From: Manihot esculenta
Lineage: Eukaryota; Streptophyta; Magnoliopsida; Malpighiales; Euphorbiaceae
Reading direction: 5' to 3'
Length of the DNA: 64,000 nucleotides
NCBI RefSeq assembly: GCF_001659605.2
Contig: NC_035161.2
Span: 32,783,691 to 32,847,690, forward strand
How positions within the stretch are numbered: the first letter of the stretch is position 1; every line of letters starts with the position of its first letter. Below, one piece after another: positions 52,277 through 63,762 of this stretch. The notes beneath the pieces were generated by a model. It did not search any database. It had not been told where the DNA came from and was given only the letters and a program-made list of their open reading frames with translations. Made by a program: the position numbers and the translations under genes.

Positions 52277-52798
52277 GCCCCGTCAACGCCGTATCCTTCG
52301 GATTTCAGAAGCGCTGTGGAAACTCGGAATATAGCTAGGGCTTTTCTTTTTGAAATTATCTGCTTCTTCTCAACCAATAGGACTTGACATTTTTTTTAGT
52401 GTGACACGTCAGATCAGGCTGGCATGAAAATAACATAAAACGACAGTAGAGTTAATAGAAATTCATGTTAATTTTATAATGAATTAATTATTATTATTTG
52501 GTTAACATTACTAATTATTTTGTTATTTTTCATTATTTTGCTGAATTGTTACTTTTATTATTTTGCTCTAAATTACTGGGTTATTAAATTTCTTAAATTT
52601 TCTTTTGCTACTACTATTATTTCAAGAAGAAATAATTGGGTGCAATTAAAATATTAAAATTTTCTTCTTCCATGTAAATATGAGCCATTTCATAGAATAT
52701 GAGAAATAAATTTATTTATATTGACACAAAATTTCAACATCCAATGGAAGATTAAAACTTGAAATCCCCTCTTCCATTTTTTAAAATTATTTACTTGT

Positions 52799-52834
<36 letters not shown>

Positions 52835-53204
52835 GTGCTACTAATGGATTGAGTTGCAAATTCTAAAAATAATTACATATTTTTGTAATAATTAAATAAC
52901 AATGATATATATGTGTTGCTGTGAAATTTGAGACATAAAATTGTTTAATAACTTTAACATTATGTTTTTGACAGGATGTAAAACAATACAGTACAATTAT
53001 ATTTTCTATACAATATATGCTGATGATGGGTTAGTTGGAAACGTTCCCGTTAATTAAAATTCTAAGAGGGTTTGGAATTTAAAGAATGAGAGTTTCAATT
53101 TGGCCCAAGCAATGCTGGCGATTGGTTCATCATTTGACAACTATATGGGCAAGAGTGTTAACAGCTTTATATTTTCTCAATGTATCTATATAGGAGGTTA
53201 GATA
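52277..53204. other. AT-rich intergenic DNA with a TA microsatellite
   Basis: Promoter side of the methyltransferase gene, then AT-rich DNA. A (TA)n run of about 13 units lies at 52803-52829. No gene seen. Confidence 0.6.
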
Positions 53205-54130
53205 AAAGTGGAATAATTCTTGAGTTTGGCAGAACCCCTTGACTGGGCATGATGTATTGAGTGAAGAGGTATGTATAAATATTGGTGACAGTAGATCCAC
53301 TCATATTTGGTCTGACCCTTGGCTACCTCAGTTAGTTGGTATGTTCATATGGTGTCGGACTTAATAAACTACCATTTTCTAGAATGGAATCACTAACTCC
53401 TCAATCACCTTTTCTCACCACAGAGGTCACTCAAATTTCATCAATACCGATTGCTCCCAGCAGCACTTCAGATCTTTTAGTTTGGCATCACACTACAATT
53501 GGACTTTAGGCTATGCGCTCTAGTTATAGACTTTTACTACACCGCCGCTAGCTTTCATATTTAATTTTGTCACCATTTCTTTTTGTATGTCCTGATACAT
53601 AGAAGAGTATTTGGTCCATTCCAATTATATTGAAGCTGAGATTCTTCATTTGGAGAACACTTCATAATACTTTGCCTGTTTGAGCTAGTTTAGTCAAGTA
53701 TGGTTGTTTAGCTGATTCTCAGTATAAGATTTGTCATCCTGAATCTGAGACTCTCGGACATATATTTTTTCACCATTTATTTCTCTGTTCGTTTAATATG
53801 GTTTGCCGGCCTGTGTGCATATAAATATGTGTTTATTGCTTTTCCTTATTTCCTCGCCTGGTGGGAGGCTCTTTTAGTACGGTTCAAACTGGATTCTAAA
53901 GGTTTGATACTTTTAACACTTTTCATACTTACACTCTAGCATATTGAGAAAGAGTATAATCTTTGTGTTTTCGATAAAGTTCCTCATGATCCTATGCACG
54001 CTATGTCTTGTATCTTATTTGATTTCTTACAATTACAGCTCAGTGAGATTTTTATTGATCCTTCCTTGCATCCTTCTCATATGTGCACGAGTTTAATTAC
54101 TCATTCTTTGAATTGTGTTATTATATTGTA
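53205..54130 (+). pseudogene. LINE retrotransposon remnant (RT-associated zinc-binding region)
   Basis: Translations in shifting frames give GDSRSTHIWSDPWLPQL, then IWSIPIILKLRFFIWRTLHN with TLPV, then ICHPESETLGHIFFH. These are the spaced W, WR, LP and C..C..ET..H motifs of the zinc-binding domain that follows reverse transcriptase in plant LINEs. Many stops. The RT itself is absent, so this is a truncated fragment. Confidence 0.7.
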
Positions 54131-54219
54131 ATGTCTCGTGAAAAAATTAATTTTCTCATGTTGTTATTATTATTGATGAGGTTGGACATGTTGTTCATGA
54201 TCTTGCTAAACATAATAGG

Positions 54220-54272
54220 TGTTTATCAATACAAAATTTTAATAGGTGTTTATCAATACAAAATTCAAATTA
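54220..54272. repeat. 27-bp direct duplication
   Basis: AATAGGTGTTTATCAATACA followed by AAAATT occurs twice in tandem in AT-rich DNA. Confidence 0.85.
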
Positions 54273-54727
54273 TGTTAAATGATATTAATTTGATTATATT
54301 TTTGAAACTATCCTCTCTCGTATATAACACAGACTCTTATATTTTATATTTTGTAATATAAAATTATACTCATTATTTTGAAAAATTCAAACATTAATAA
54401 CATCTATTTTGCAAATTTACTCTCATTTGCAATATTAATATAATATTTTGACAGATATTGTAACTCTATATAGTTTGAATTTACTTCCTCAAGTCTGGAT
54501 CTATATCATTTACGATATCTTTTGTAGTTCTTGCTATTTTAATAGTCTTAAGAAAACCATTTTTTTGCAGTTAAAAAAAGAAAATACGGATCACTTGAAC
54601 ACCGTGAAGGCCATCTGATTCCTTGAAGTTTCTTCTCGCTCCCTTATATGGAATGATTTTTTGCTTTTTTACGATTATATAGAATGATCATGAATATCCA
54701 AAAGCGCAGGAGGCGGCCAGCTATGGC

Positions 54728-54798
54728 CACACGTGGCATTAGCCCAGTGTCAATAGTCCCTTAAAACAGCCACGTCCCCTTCCTCTTGGGACACGTTT
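54728..54798 (+). promoter_or_regulatory. ABRE-like cluster upstream of the LEA gene
   Basis: Three ACGT elements within 71 bp: CACACGTGGC (54728-54737), GCCACGTC (54769-54776) and ACACGTTT (54791-54798), about 170-235 bp before the start codon. Paired ABREs are the usual arrangement in abscisic-acid and seed-maturation promoters, which suits a LEA gene. Confidence 0.6.
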
Positions 54799-54962
54799 CA
54801 ATACCACCAACTGCTCAATCTGTACTTTTCTTCCTTTTCTTCGTAACAGCACTAGCAGCCTATTCTATAGATCACTCGTTTCTATCCGCTTACTGGTTTT
54901 TGCAAGATTACCACTTGAGATCGATATAACATACTTTGTTCTTATTAATTCAATAGAAAGAG

Positions 54963-57505
54963 ATGGGGAGTGGAGTGATGACGACGTCGACGATGGCAGC
55001 AGCGGTGGTTGTGGTGTTATGGGTGGCGGTATCAGTGGATGTAGGGTGGTGCAGCGATGATGGGATGATGGAGAATGCGAAAGGGAGAATGAATATGGCT
55101 GCACGAAATGTGGAGGTGAAGGCGAAAGAGATGAAGCAGAAAGCGGCAGAAGCCATGCGGAACGTCAAGGAAAAGGCCGGCTCCTGGTATAGGCGGGCTT
55201 ATGGAACGTTCTCAAAGTAATCATCCTCTCCTTGAAATTCATTTATTCAGAATCTACTATAATTATATATATATATATGCACTTAAACCTATAAATGTAT
55301 GCCACATCTTGGGAAGGTTGGCTTGAAACTGGGACGTAAACGGGTAGGTTCTCGAATTATTCGAATTCGAATATGATTTATATTAATAATATCTGAATCC
55401 GTTTCAAATCTAATTAAAAATTAATTTAAATTATCTGAATCCGTCTCAAATCTAATTATTATTATCTGAATAAAATTATTATCCGAATAAAATCTCAATC
55501 CGTTTAATCTTATATATTTTAATTAATAATTTATATAAAAAATATTTTTCATTAATAAATTTTCATTTAAAAAATCTAATATTTTTAAAGAATATTTAAA
55601 TTTAAATTTTTAAATAAAAATATATAAAAAAATTTATAAATATTATTATAAAATATATTTTTTATATTAAATTAGTTATTTATATAAACGGGTTCGGATC
55701 ATAGGTACTTATACATAAAATCCGAATCCGATTCGAACCTCAATAGGTATTATTTTTAAAATTTAAATCCATCCCAAATCTGATTATAACTATTTAAATA
55801 AAATCGGTTGAATTGGGTATCCGAAAATATCCGATCCGTTGCCATCCCTATTTGAAACTTAGCTATTCTTATCCTCCATTAAGTTTCATGTGGGATCTAA
55901 ATTCCATAGCATTTGATTTCAAGGAAGCATTAATACACTTTCAAGTTTCCACTAATAATATTAATGGTGCAACCAGGGATGCAAGAGAAAATATAAAAGG
56001 TAGAGCCTCAAAGACCTCAGATACAATGAAACAGGCTGCTTATGGTAATTATCTATCTTCTGCGATATTTTCCAGCAAAACTGTAGTTTTTCTCAACAGG
56101 ATTTTTATTTTTTATTTTCCATTGTTGATTTCGTTTATTTCTTCCAGGAGCTTCAAGGTATGCTTGTGGGATGAATGTTGATGAGGCAGTCAACAAGGCT
56201 TGTGGAACAGTAGGTGATATAAAGGACTTCAATTCGGATCAGGTTATAAGAATGGCATCAGATAGAGCTAGTGATGCCAGAGAAAAAGTGGCAGGAGCAA
56301 TGGACTACGGAAAATATAAAGCAGCTAATGCCTATGATGATGCTAATGACCTGGCTTCATATTGGGTGGGTGATTCCAGAGATGCAATGGCAGAAGGAAT
56401 GAATTATGGTAGAAGCAGGCTTACTAATGCTTATGATGAAGCCAAACAAAAATTAGGGAGGGATACAAATATGGCATCAGATAGAGCTAGTGATGCCAGA
56501 GAGAAAGTGGCAGGAGCAATGGACTGCGGAAAATATAAAGCAGCTAATGCCTATGATGATGCTGATAACATGGCTTCATATTGGTTGGGTGATTCCAGAG
56601 ATGCAATGGCAGAAGGAATGAATTATGGTAGAAGCAGGCTTACTAATGCTCGTGATGAAGCCAAACAAAAATTAGGGAGGGATACAAATATGGCATCAGG
56701 TAGAGCTAGTGATGCCAGAGAAAAAGTGGCAGGAGCAATGGACTGCGGAAAATATAAAGCAGCTAATGCCTATGATGATGCTGATAACATGGCTTCATAT
56801 TGGTTGGGTGATTCCAGAGATGCAATGGCAGAAGGAATGAATTATGGTAGAAGCAGGCTTACTAATGCTTATGATGAAGCCAAGCAAAAATTAGGGAGGG
56901 ATGCAAATATGGCATCAGAGAAGCTCGGTGATGCTGAAGAGGAAATGACAGAAGCAATGGAGCATGGAAAAGAGAGATCAGCCCAAGTTCATGATGAAGC
57001 TAAGCAGCAATTTGATAAGGCTAAAGACGCAATAGCAGATGCAATGGGGTATGAAAGATGGGACAAGATGGATGTCTCTGATGAAGCTATAAAAAAAGTC
57101 TGCGAGGTATACTGTACGGCAAAGGAAACAATGAAGGTTCAGGGGAAGTCCAAGTATGAAGCTGCCAAGGAGAGGTTGTCAAAGGCAACTGGTGATCTAG
57201 GAGCCAAGATGAGAAATGAGAGAGCCGTTGACATGTATGATGAAGCTGAGCAGAAAATGGGCATGGCTTCAGACGTAGCCTCGGAGAAGGCTAGTAAGGG
57301 GAAAGAGGCAATGCAATTAGGAGCAATGGGGTGCGAAGAGATGAATGCCTTTGATGAAGCTGTAAATAATGTACGTGAGGCATACAGATTAGCCAAGGAG
57401 GAGAGGACTTTTCGAGGAAGGTCCAAGTATGAAGCTGCGAAGGAGAGAATGTGGAAGGCCACCGGTGGATGTTGGGGCGAAGATGCGGGAGTCTATTGCA
57501 GATAA
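54963..57505 (+). CDS. Secreted LEA-like protein with 73-residue tandem repeats
   Basis: Exons 54963-55216, 55977-56044 and 56148-57505 join in frame to give 559 residues. The first 31 residues look like a signal peptide (hydrophobic MAAAVVVVLWVAVSV before DVGWCS). The rest is highly hydrophilic, Ala/Lys/Asp/Glu-rich and predicted amphipathic helical, as in group-3 (LEA_4-like) proteins. Three nearly identical 73-residue repeats follow at about residues 143-361 (DNA 56252-56908, each exactly 219 bp). Two related C-terminal modules carry GKSKYEAAKERLSKATG and GRSKYEAAKERMWKATG. LEA proteins protect membranes and proteins during desiccation; a signal peptide implies the endomembrane system or apoplast. 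The acceptor of intron 1 (CCAG at 55976) was chosen because other sites give stops. From memory the counterpart is At4g36600/At2g18340. Confidence 0.85.
55330..55850. mobile_element. hAT-like MITE inside LEA intron 1
   Basis: The left end is TGGGACGTAAACGGG and the complement of the right end is TAGGGATGGCAACGG. The near-identical 8-bp flanks are CTTGAAAC (55322-55329) and TTTGAAAC (55851-55858). The interior is AT-rich with repeated ATCTGAATCCG motifs. There is no ORF and it lies wholly within the intron. Confidence 0.65.
56252..56908 (+). repeat. Three 219-bp in-frame tandem repeats in the LEA exon
   Basis: Units start at 56252, 56471 and 56690, each beginning ATGGCATCAG, and encode MASDRASDAREKVAGAMD through KQKLGRD. 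They differ at only a few positions, so duplication or gene conversion is recent. A fourth, diverged unit follows (MASEKLGDAEEEMTEAME). Confidence 0.97.
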
Positions 57506-58754
57506 TTGAGTAGACCTACCCACTTTCTACATGGTATGTGAGTCATAGACATTAGTCCCTCTTCATTGATTCGCGTCATAGGGTTCGAATTCAAGATGCA
57601 TGGACTTCTGATTTTCTATTTTCCTTTTACTCATTTCACTGCACATGGTTCAGGCATTGAACTTATGACAAGAACCTTGGTGTAGTACTAGACTTGGCTA
57701 ATGGCAACCGACGGATTTCAATAACGTGTGGAAGACTTGCAAATTCAGGCAGCTGGAGATAGAACAGAAATATTCATACGCAGAGAGAACTAGATGTTAT
57801 GCTACAAAATCCTGAATTATGATAAAATAATAGTGAGAGAACTATTCGGATGAACAATTAATGCAAGTCCTAGTGTAGTTGGTATTATTTCTTGTTGCTA
57901 TCATTCTTTAACTTTTATACCGCATCTTACCTTCTTGCAATAAAGGTGGCTTATAAGCCTCAATTTTTTAGATGAATTATTCGAAATGAATATTTTATTA
58001 TATATATTTTAACTAATTTAACATAAAGTTTGATATAAATACTTAAAATTAGAAAAGACAAAAAATAGACCTAAACATGAGAGTATGTAATCATTATGAG
58101 GTTCACCCAGAGATGTTAATGAAGATTTCTCAGAATATATAAGTGTGAAATTAGTGTGTATTGATCATCGCCTTCTATTCGAAATGCAAATCTAATCGAG
58201 AACTGTAAACTTTTCAAGGTGATTGAATTGATCTTACATTTGTTTTTTTATTCATGGATTGTCTGTTGTTGTGCATCCAGACCATGGGAACTTTTCTTTT
58301 CACGCCTATTGGGGAGCAAAACTGCCGTATTTCTTGCTCATCTTGTTTCTGGATCTTCCATCCCAATCTTTCTGCAAATTCCATCATCTTGTCCTTCTAT
58401 TCATGGCTAAACTTTGTCCTGAACCTCTTCTTCAACAACGATGGCTGCATAAATCTTGCTCCTTGTAAATTTGTGTACTCAAACGTGTTGAGATCTTCAC
58501 TTGATGACTCCGTACGTACCACCGATACCTCCTCCCCCTCCGAAGCTCATCAAAATGGGTGCAGCAGGAGCCCTGGAGGTGCTCATAGAAAACCCATGAG
58601 GGTGTCACTAACCTCACGAATATGTAGTTCATAGGCTAAACAGTCTCGGGTTTGTATTATCAATTGGAGAAGCTCTTCAACAAGTATTTAACCTAGAATA
58701 ACGAGAGAGAGAGAGAGAGGGAGAGCAAAAAGACTCCCTTTTCTTTGTGGGCTT
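57506..58754. other. LEA 3' flank and intergenic DNA
   Basis: 3' UTR and unremarkable sequence. A (GA)n tract lies at 58705-58720. ORFs at 58219-58634 in three frames show no recognised domain; they may be the edge of the copia remnant. Confidence 0.5.
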
Positions 58755-59942
58755 GTGGGGTTGAAGAGAGAATATAAGTATGTTACTCTTGTTGATGGCA
58801 CTAAATTTTATGTTATGAGTTCTGGATATGTCAACTTAATCTATTCTCTTTCTGTATCCTCTATGTTATGTCTTTCTAATTTTTCTTTTAATTTATTTTC
58901 CGTTAGTAAACTCACTTGTGTACTGAATTGTTGCGTTTCATTTTTTCCTAATTATTGTGTTTTTAAGGATTTTTAGACGAAATAAATTATTGGTAGAGGG
59001 CGTGAGTCAGATGGTCTTTATGTCTTACATCAACAATTATCTAGATCTCTTGCATGTTTTACGAGTTTAACGCCTTTTGATATTCATTGTCGTTTGGGAC
59101 ATCCTTTTCTCTCGACTTTGAAGAAATTATATCCACAGTTTCACTATTTATCCGTTTTAAATTGTAAGTCTTGTCAATTTACCAAATATCATTGTTTACC
59201 TACAATGTCTCAAGTCAATAAATGGGTTTTGTCCCCCTTTGAATTAGTACATTCAAATGTTTGGGATTCTTGTCCTATTGTGTCTAAGTCCGACTTTAAA
59301 TACTTTATTATTGTTATTAATAATTTCTCTCACACTACTTGATTATTTTTAATGAAGAGTCATTCAGATTTATTTTTTATCTTTTGTGCCTTTTATGCTG
59401 AAATCCAAACTCAATTCAACATTTCCATTCGAATATTGCAAAGTGATAATATTAAAGAGTATCTTTTTGAGAAATTTCAATCTTATTTGTTACAAAAAGG
59501 GATTTTTCATCAATCTTCCTATGTTAATACTCCTTCACAGAATGGAGTAGCCGACAGGAAAAATTGACATATTCTTGAAGTGGCCAGAGTCCTCTTGTTC
59601 TGAATGAAAGTACCTAAATGCTTTTGGGCTAATGTTGTATCCACTACTTGTTTTTTTATCAATCGTATGCCCTCCTTCGTCCTTCATGGTGATATCCCTT
59701 ATAACATTTTATTTCCCACTAAATCTTTGTTTTTTATTGAGCCACGTATCTTTATTTGTACTTATTTTGTTTGTGATGTTTGTCCATAAGTTACTAAATT
59801 AGATCCCAAATCACTCAAGTGTATTTTTCTTGGCTACTCTTGACTTCAAATCCTGATCTTAATCGATACCTTATGTCTGCTGATGTAGCATTCTTTAAGT
59901 CCACTCCATTCTTTCTACCATCATCTATTTATGACACCTAGG
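58755..59942 (+). pseudogene. Ty1/copia polyprotein remnant (GAG-pre-integrase and integrase)
   Basis: In-order fragments in one or two frames: FNLFSVSKLT near the protease-integrase linker, CRLGHPFLSTLKKLYPQF (the pre-integrase LGH motif), CKSCQFTKYH (zinc-binding), PFELVHSNVWDSCPIVS (with Asn where the first catalytic Asp of the DDE core is expected), RILQSDNIKEY (second Asp) and SYVNTPSQNGVADRKN (with Asp where the catalytic Glu is expected). It then runs to KCIFLGYS. Several stops interrupt it. RT and RNase H are missing; the remnant ends just before the LTR at 59988. Confidence 0.85.
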
Positions 59943-59987
59943 GGGAGGGAGATGACCTCTTGTTATATACTGTTTGCTCTCTGTCTC

Positions 59988-61363
59988 TGTAACGACCCGA
60001 AAATCGGACCGCTACCGGCGCTAGGATCCAGATCGGCTTAAGGCCGCCGGGACCCGTAGCAAGCCTGACATGTAACCTGTAAACCTGTTCAATCCCATAC
60101 ATGATCAACAATCATACATAAAAATTAAAAACTTTTCTGGCATTCATTCCTCATACGCCAAACTCAACCTGTGCATGCACTAAACATAGCCATAATCATA
60201 AACTTGACCCCTCTGTGGGATCTTATCAATGCCCCAATGGGCGATACATCATAAGTTGAGTTGGTTAAACATGAATATCAATAGACATTAAGATCATGTA
60301 TCAACAAGGGATTACAATGAACTATGGTCAAGCACACTTCTAAACCTCAATATCATTATACATAACTTACCTATTTAACTTTACATCATTATACAATTTA
60401 CCATGTCCACTATCTATCTATTACAAACATAAGACTTTACTCTTCTTGACTTCTCTGTCTAGCCCGTACCTGCAATCCTGGGGGATTAGGGAAAAGGGGT
60501 GAGCTACTAGAGTCCAGTGAGCAGAATAATAGAAAACAACATTTAAAATCTCATATCATGTAATGCAACACATCACAACAAATCACATCTCGGATGGTAT
60601 TGTCACCAATAGTCCTCTACATTCCAAAGTGCCGGGACGTAGAATGGGTACAACCGGTCTTTCTCTTAACATAACATATCATAACATACTAATATGCCAG
60701 GGACGTAGAATGGGTACAACCTGGACTTTCTCTTACATAGTGTCAGGGACGTAGAATGGGTACAACCTAGACTTCCATACCATACCATGCCGTAGCATCA
60801 TCGTATCATATAAGGACTAAAGGGTCATCCAATAACCAATCCACATCAACATCATAAATGCAATGCAACATATTCGTGGATTCTAATGCAAACAACCTAT
60901 TTCATCACATGGCATTCATGATGCATGATCATGCTCAACTGTATAATTCATTTGCTTTAAAAACATAAGGTTTATTCTACTCACCTCTGGCTAGCTCTGA
61001 CAAAGACTGATGCAGCTAACTCACTGCTGGGGTCCTCGGTTCCTTGGGTCCGAACCTACACAGGTGGACTCAAATGAGGGACCAAACAACTAGAACATAA
61101 CTCTAAAAACATCCCCCAAAACCCCCTAAAACACCTCAAAACAATCATGCAAAAACATGCAAAGGAAGGCAGAACAGGGCAGGTTCGGCGGCACCTTCTG
61201 CGACCGAAAGTCCCTCTAGAGCCGAAACCCAGGCAGGTTCGGCGGCACCTTCGGCGGCCGAAAGTCCCAGACAGAGACGAAAGTCTCTTTTCGGGGGCAA
61301 CTTCGGCAGCCGAAAGGGCTGCCTCCCCAGCCATGTTCGGCGGCCGAAAGTTCCTTCGGCTGC
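59988..61363 (-). mobile_element. Minus-strand large LTR, interrupted at 61363
   Basis: Starts TGTAACGACCCGAAAATCGG, matching the start of the solo LTR at 27613, and follows it for about 1.4 kb through three tandem repeats (60630-60775) and a palindrome cluster (61185-61360). At 61364 it is cut off exactly where a plus-strand LTR of the same family begins, at the position equivalent to about 29090 of the solo LTR. The missing half should lie beyond the inserted element, outside the window. Confidence 0.85.
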
Positions 61364-61722
61364 TGTAATACCCGGCTAGACTCCGGTATCGGAATTCCTA
61401 CCGTCCGGTGGAATTTCGGATGTCGGGAACTTCTAGAAGGGTATAGACATGTTTTATAAAATGTTTTCATGAATTTTAATGTTTTAAAGTATGAAACTAA
61501 ATGAGTTTTTGCATGAAAATAGCATTGGAGGAAAACCCAGGTTCGGCCGCCGAAAGTCAAGTTCGGCCGCCGAACATGCATGCGTTTTGGAGGCACGTTA
61601 GGCCCCCGAAAGCATGAGTTAGGGAAGTCCAGGTTCGGCCGCCGAAAGTCAAGTTCGGCCGCCGAACATTTGCATGGATGCGGAGGCACATTCGGCCCCC
61701 GAACGTGGCCTGGCCAGCCACC

Positions 61723-61729
61723 TATAAAA
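61723..61729 (+). promoter_or_regulatory. TATA box of the LTR promoter
   Basis: TATAAAAGGGACAC about 360 bp into the LTR, just after the first palindrome cluster. The solo LTR has TATAAAG at the corresponding place on the minus strand near 29770. Probable start of genomic RNA. Confidence 0.65.
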
Positions 61730-62904
61730 GGGACACTTAGCCGAAATGGGCGAGCTTTCTCCCATTTTCGGCCACAGCAAGCTTCCGACCTTCCCTTTTT
61801 CACTCTTGTGTTCTTCCTCCAAATCTCTTCCATTTTTCTTGAGTTTTAAACTCACATTGCAAGTTTTGAGCATTTAAACCAAGTTTTGGAGCTTTGAGAA
61901 CTCGGGAGCTCATTTTCGTGGATCTCCAAGTTTAGGTCGTCTCCCTCTCGATCTTCAAGAGGTAAGAGCCGATCTTAAGCTCCTTATATGTTTTAAGTAA
62001 GTTTTAAGTTGTTTTATGGGTAGAGATGCATGTTTAGGCTTGTTGATGAGTTTATGGTTTTGATGTTTTGATGAACAATGTATGTTGTTTGTGTGTGTTG
62101 AAGTGTTGTAGTTGGGGTATTTGATAGTTTGAGACCCCTAGGTGTGATGTATGGTGTTTATGCATGTTTTAGAACGAGTTATGCATGATTGGTGAGTTTG
62201 AAGGCAAAAATGCTTTAGGGAGCCAAGTTTCTGCCCTTTGGCAGAAACCAGGTTCGGCAGCCGAAGGGAGTTTCGGCCGCCGAACATGGCTTGAGAGGCA
62301 GCTTTAGGCTGCTGAAGCTTGCCCCCGAAAGTTGGAGTTTCGGCTCTGTCCGAGACTTTCGGCCGCCGAAGGTGCCGCCGAACATGCATGAGTTTCGCCT
62401 CTGTCTGGGAGTTTCGGCCGCCGAAGGTGCCGCCGAACCTGCCTGACTTTCAGCTCTGGAGGGACTTCCGGCCGCCGAAGGTGCCGCCGAAAGTGCCCTG
62501 TCCAGCCTTTTCTTGCATGCTTCCTAGGAGTGTTTTGAGGTGTTTTTAGGAGGTTTTTGGGGGTATGTTTAGAGTTATGTTCTTGTTGTTTGGTGCCTCA
62601 TTTCAGTCCACCTGTGTAGGTTCGGACCCGAGGAACCGAGACCCTCGGTTGTGAGATAGTCGTTTAGAGTTCGTTGTTAAGCTTCAGTCACCAGGTGAGT
62701 GGAACAACCCCTTAAGTTTTAAAGTAAAGTAAATGAATAAATGAATGAATCATAAAGCATTGCCCATGCATCATTATGCCATGCAATATTTCAGGATGTT
62801 TGCATTAGAATTCACGAATATGCTGCATTGCATAAATTGATGTTGATGTGGATGGTTGTTGGGTGATCCATAGTCCTCTGATGTTATGTTATGATGATAT
62901 GTTA

Positions 62905-63055
62905 TGGAAGACCAGCGAGGCCCATTCTACGCCCCTGGCACTATGTAAGAGAAAGACTAGCGAGGCCCATTCTACGCCCCTGGCATTTTAGAATGTTATG
63001 TTATGTAAGAGAAAGACCAGTGAGGCCCATTCTACGCCCCTGGCATTTGGAGATG
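62905..63055 (+). repeat. Three tandem repeats in the plus-strand LTR
   Basis: GAGGCCCATTCTACGCCCCT followed by GGCA occurs three times, spaced about 50-60 bp. The complement (GGGACGTAGAATGGGTACAACC-like) occurs three times in the minus LTR at 60630-60775. Confidence 0.92.
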
Positions 63056-63145
63056 TTGAGGACTAATGGTGACAATACCATCCTTTTATGTGATTAGCTG
63101 TGATGTGTTGCATTCCATGAAAGCATGAAGAAAGAAAAAGTTAAA

Positions 63146-63170
63146 TAATAATAATAATAATAATAATAAA
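63146..63170. repeat. (AAT)n microsatellite
   Basis: About eight units of AAT/ATA within the LTR. Confidence 0.9.
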
Positions 63171-63750
63171 ATGAATAATAATATACCTAAAAATGGAGGA
63201 ATTAAAGCAAATGTTTTTTTTTTTAATTTCTGCTCATTGGGCTTTATAGCTCACCCCCTCTCCCCTAACCCCAGTCTTGCAGGTGCATAGTAGATAGAGA
63301 AGTCAGCAGAGTAAGAGAAGTTTATGTAATAGCTTAGCTGTGGACATGGTTTGTTGGTAATGTAAAAGTATGAGATGTAATGTAATGTAAGTTGATAATG
63401 TGCTTGACTAGAGTCTGTTGAATTCCCTGTGCACATGGTCTTGCATGAGATATAATGTTTTTATGATGCCTATGTAATCCAAGCCTATGTTATGTTATGT
63501 TACCCCATTGGAGTATTCGATGAGGACTCCAATGAGAGGTTTATGTTATGTTTGGGCATGCACAGGCTAGGCTTGGCAAAGAGATGTTTGAATGAAAGAA
63601 AAGTTTTAATTTTTTTTAGTATGTTGTTGGCCATGTATGGGATTAAACAGGTTCACAGGATGTATGTTTGGCTTGCTACGGGTTCTGGCGGCCTTAAGCC
63701 GACCTGAATCCTAGCGCAGGTAGCGGTCCGGTTTCCGGGTCGTTACAGAG

Positions 63751-63762
63751 TGGTATCAGAGC
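63751..63762 (+). other. Primer-binding site (initiator-Met tRNA)
   Basis: TGGTATCAGAGC, three bases after the LTR end. It fixes the plus orientation of this element and, by homology, the minus orientation of the LTRs at 27613 and 59988. Confidence 0.93.

Larger units (their letters stand above)
61364..63747 (+). repeat. 2384-bp 5' LTR
   Basis: TG...CA ends with short inverted TGTAA/TTACA. It contains palindrome clusters (61545-61710 and 62245-62500), a TATA box, three tandem repeats (about 62905-63055), an AAT microsatellite (63146-63170) and a mirror of the solo LTR sequence at 27613-30086. ORFs within it, such as 61216-61833 on the minus strand, are products of the repeats. Confidence 0.9.

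Noticed and set aside
58219..58634. Three overlapping ORFs of 63-126 codons
   Set aside because: No domain recognised in any frame; no splice context.
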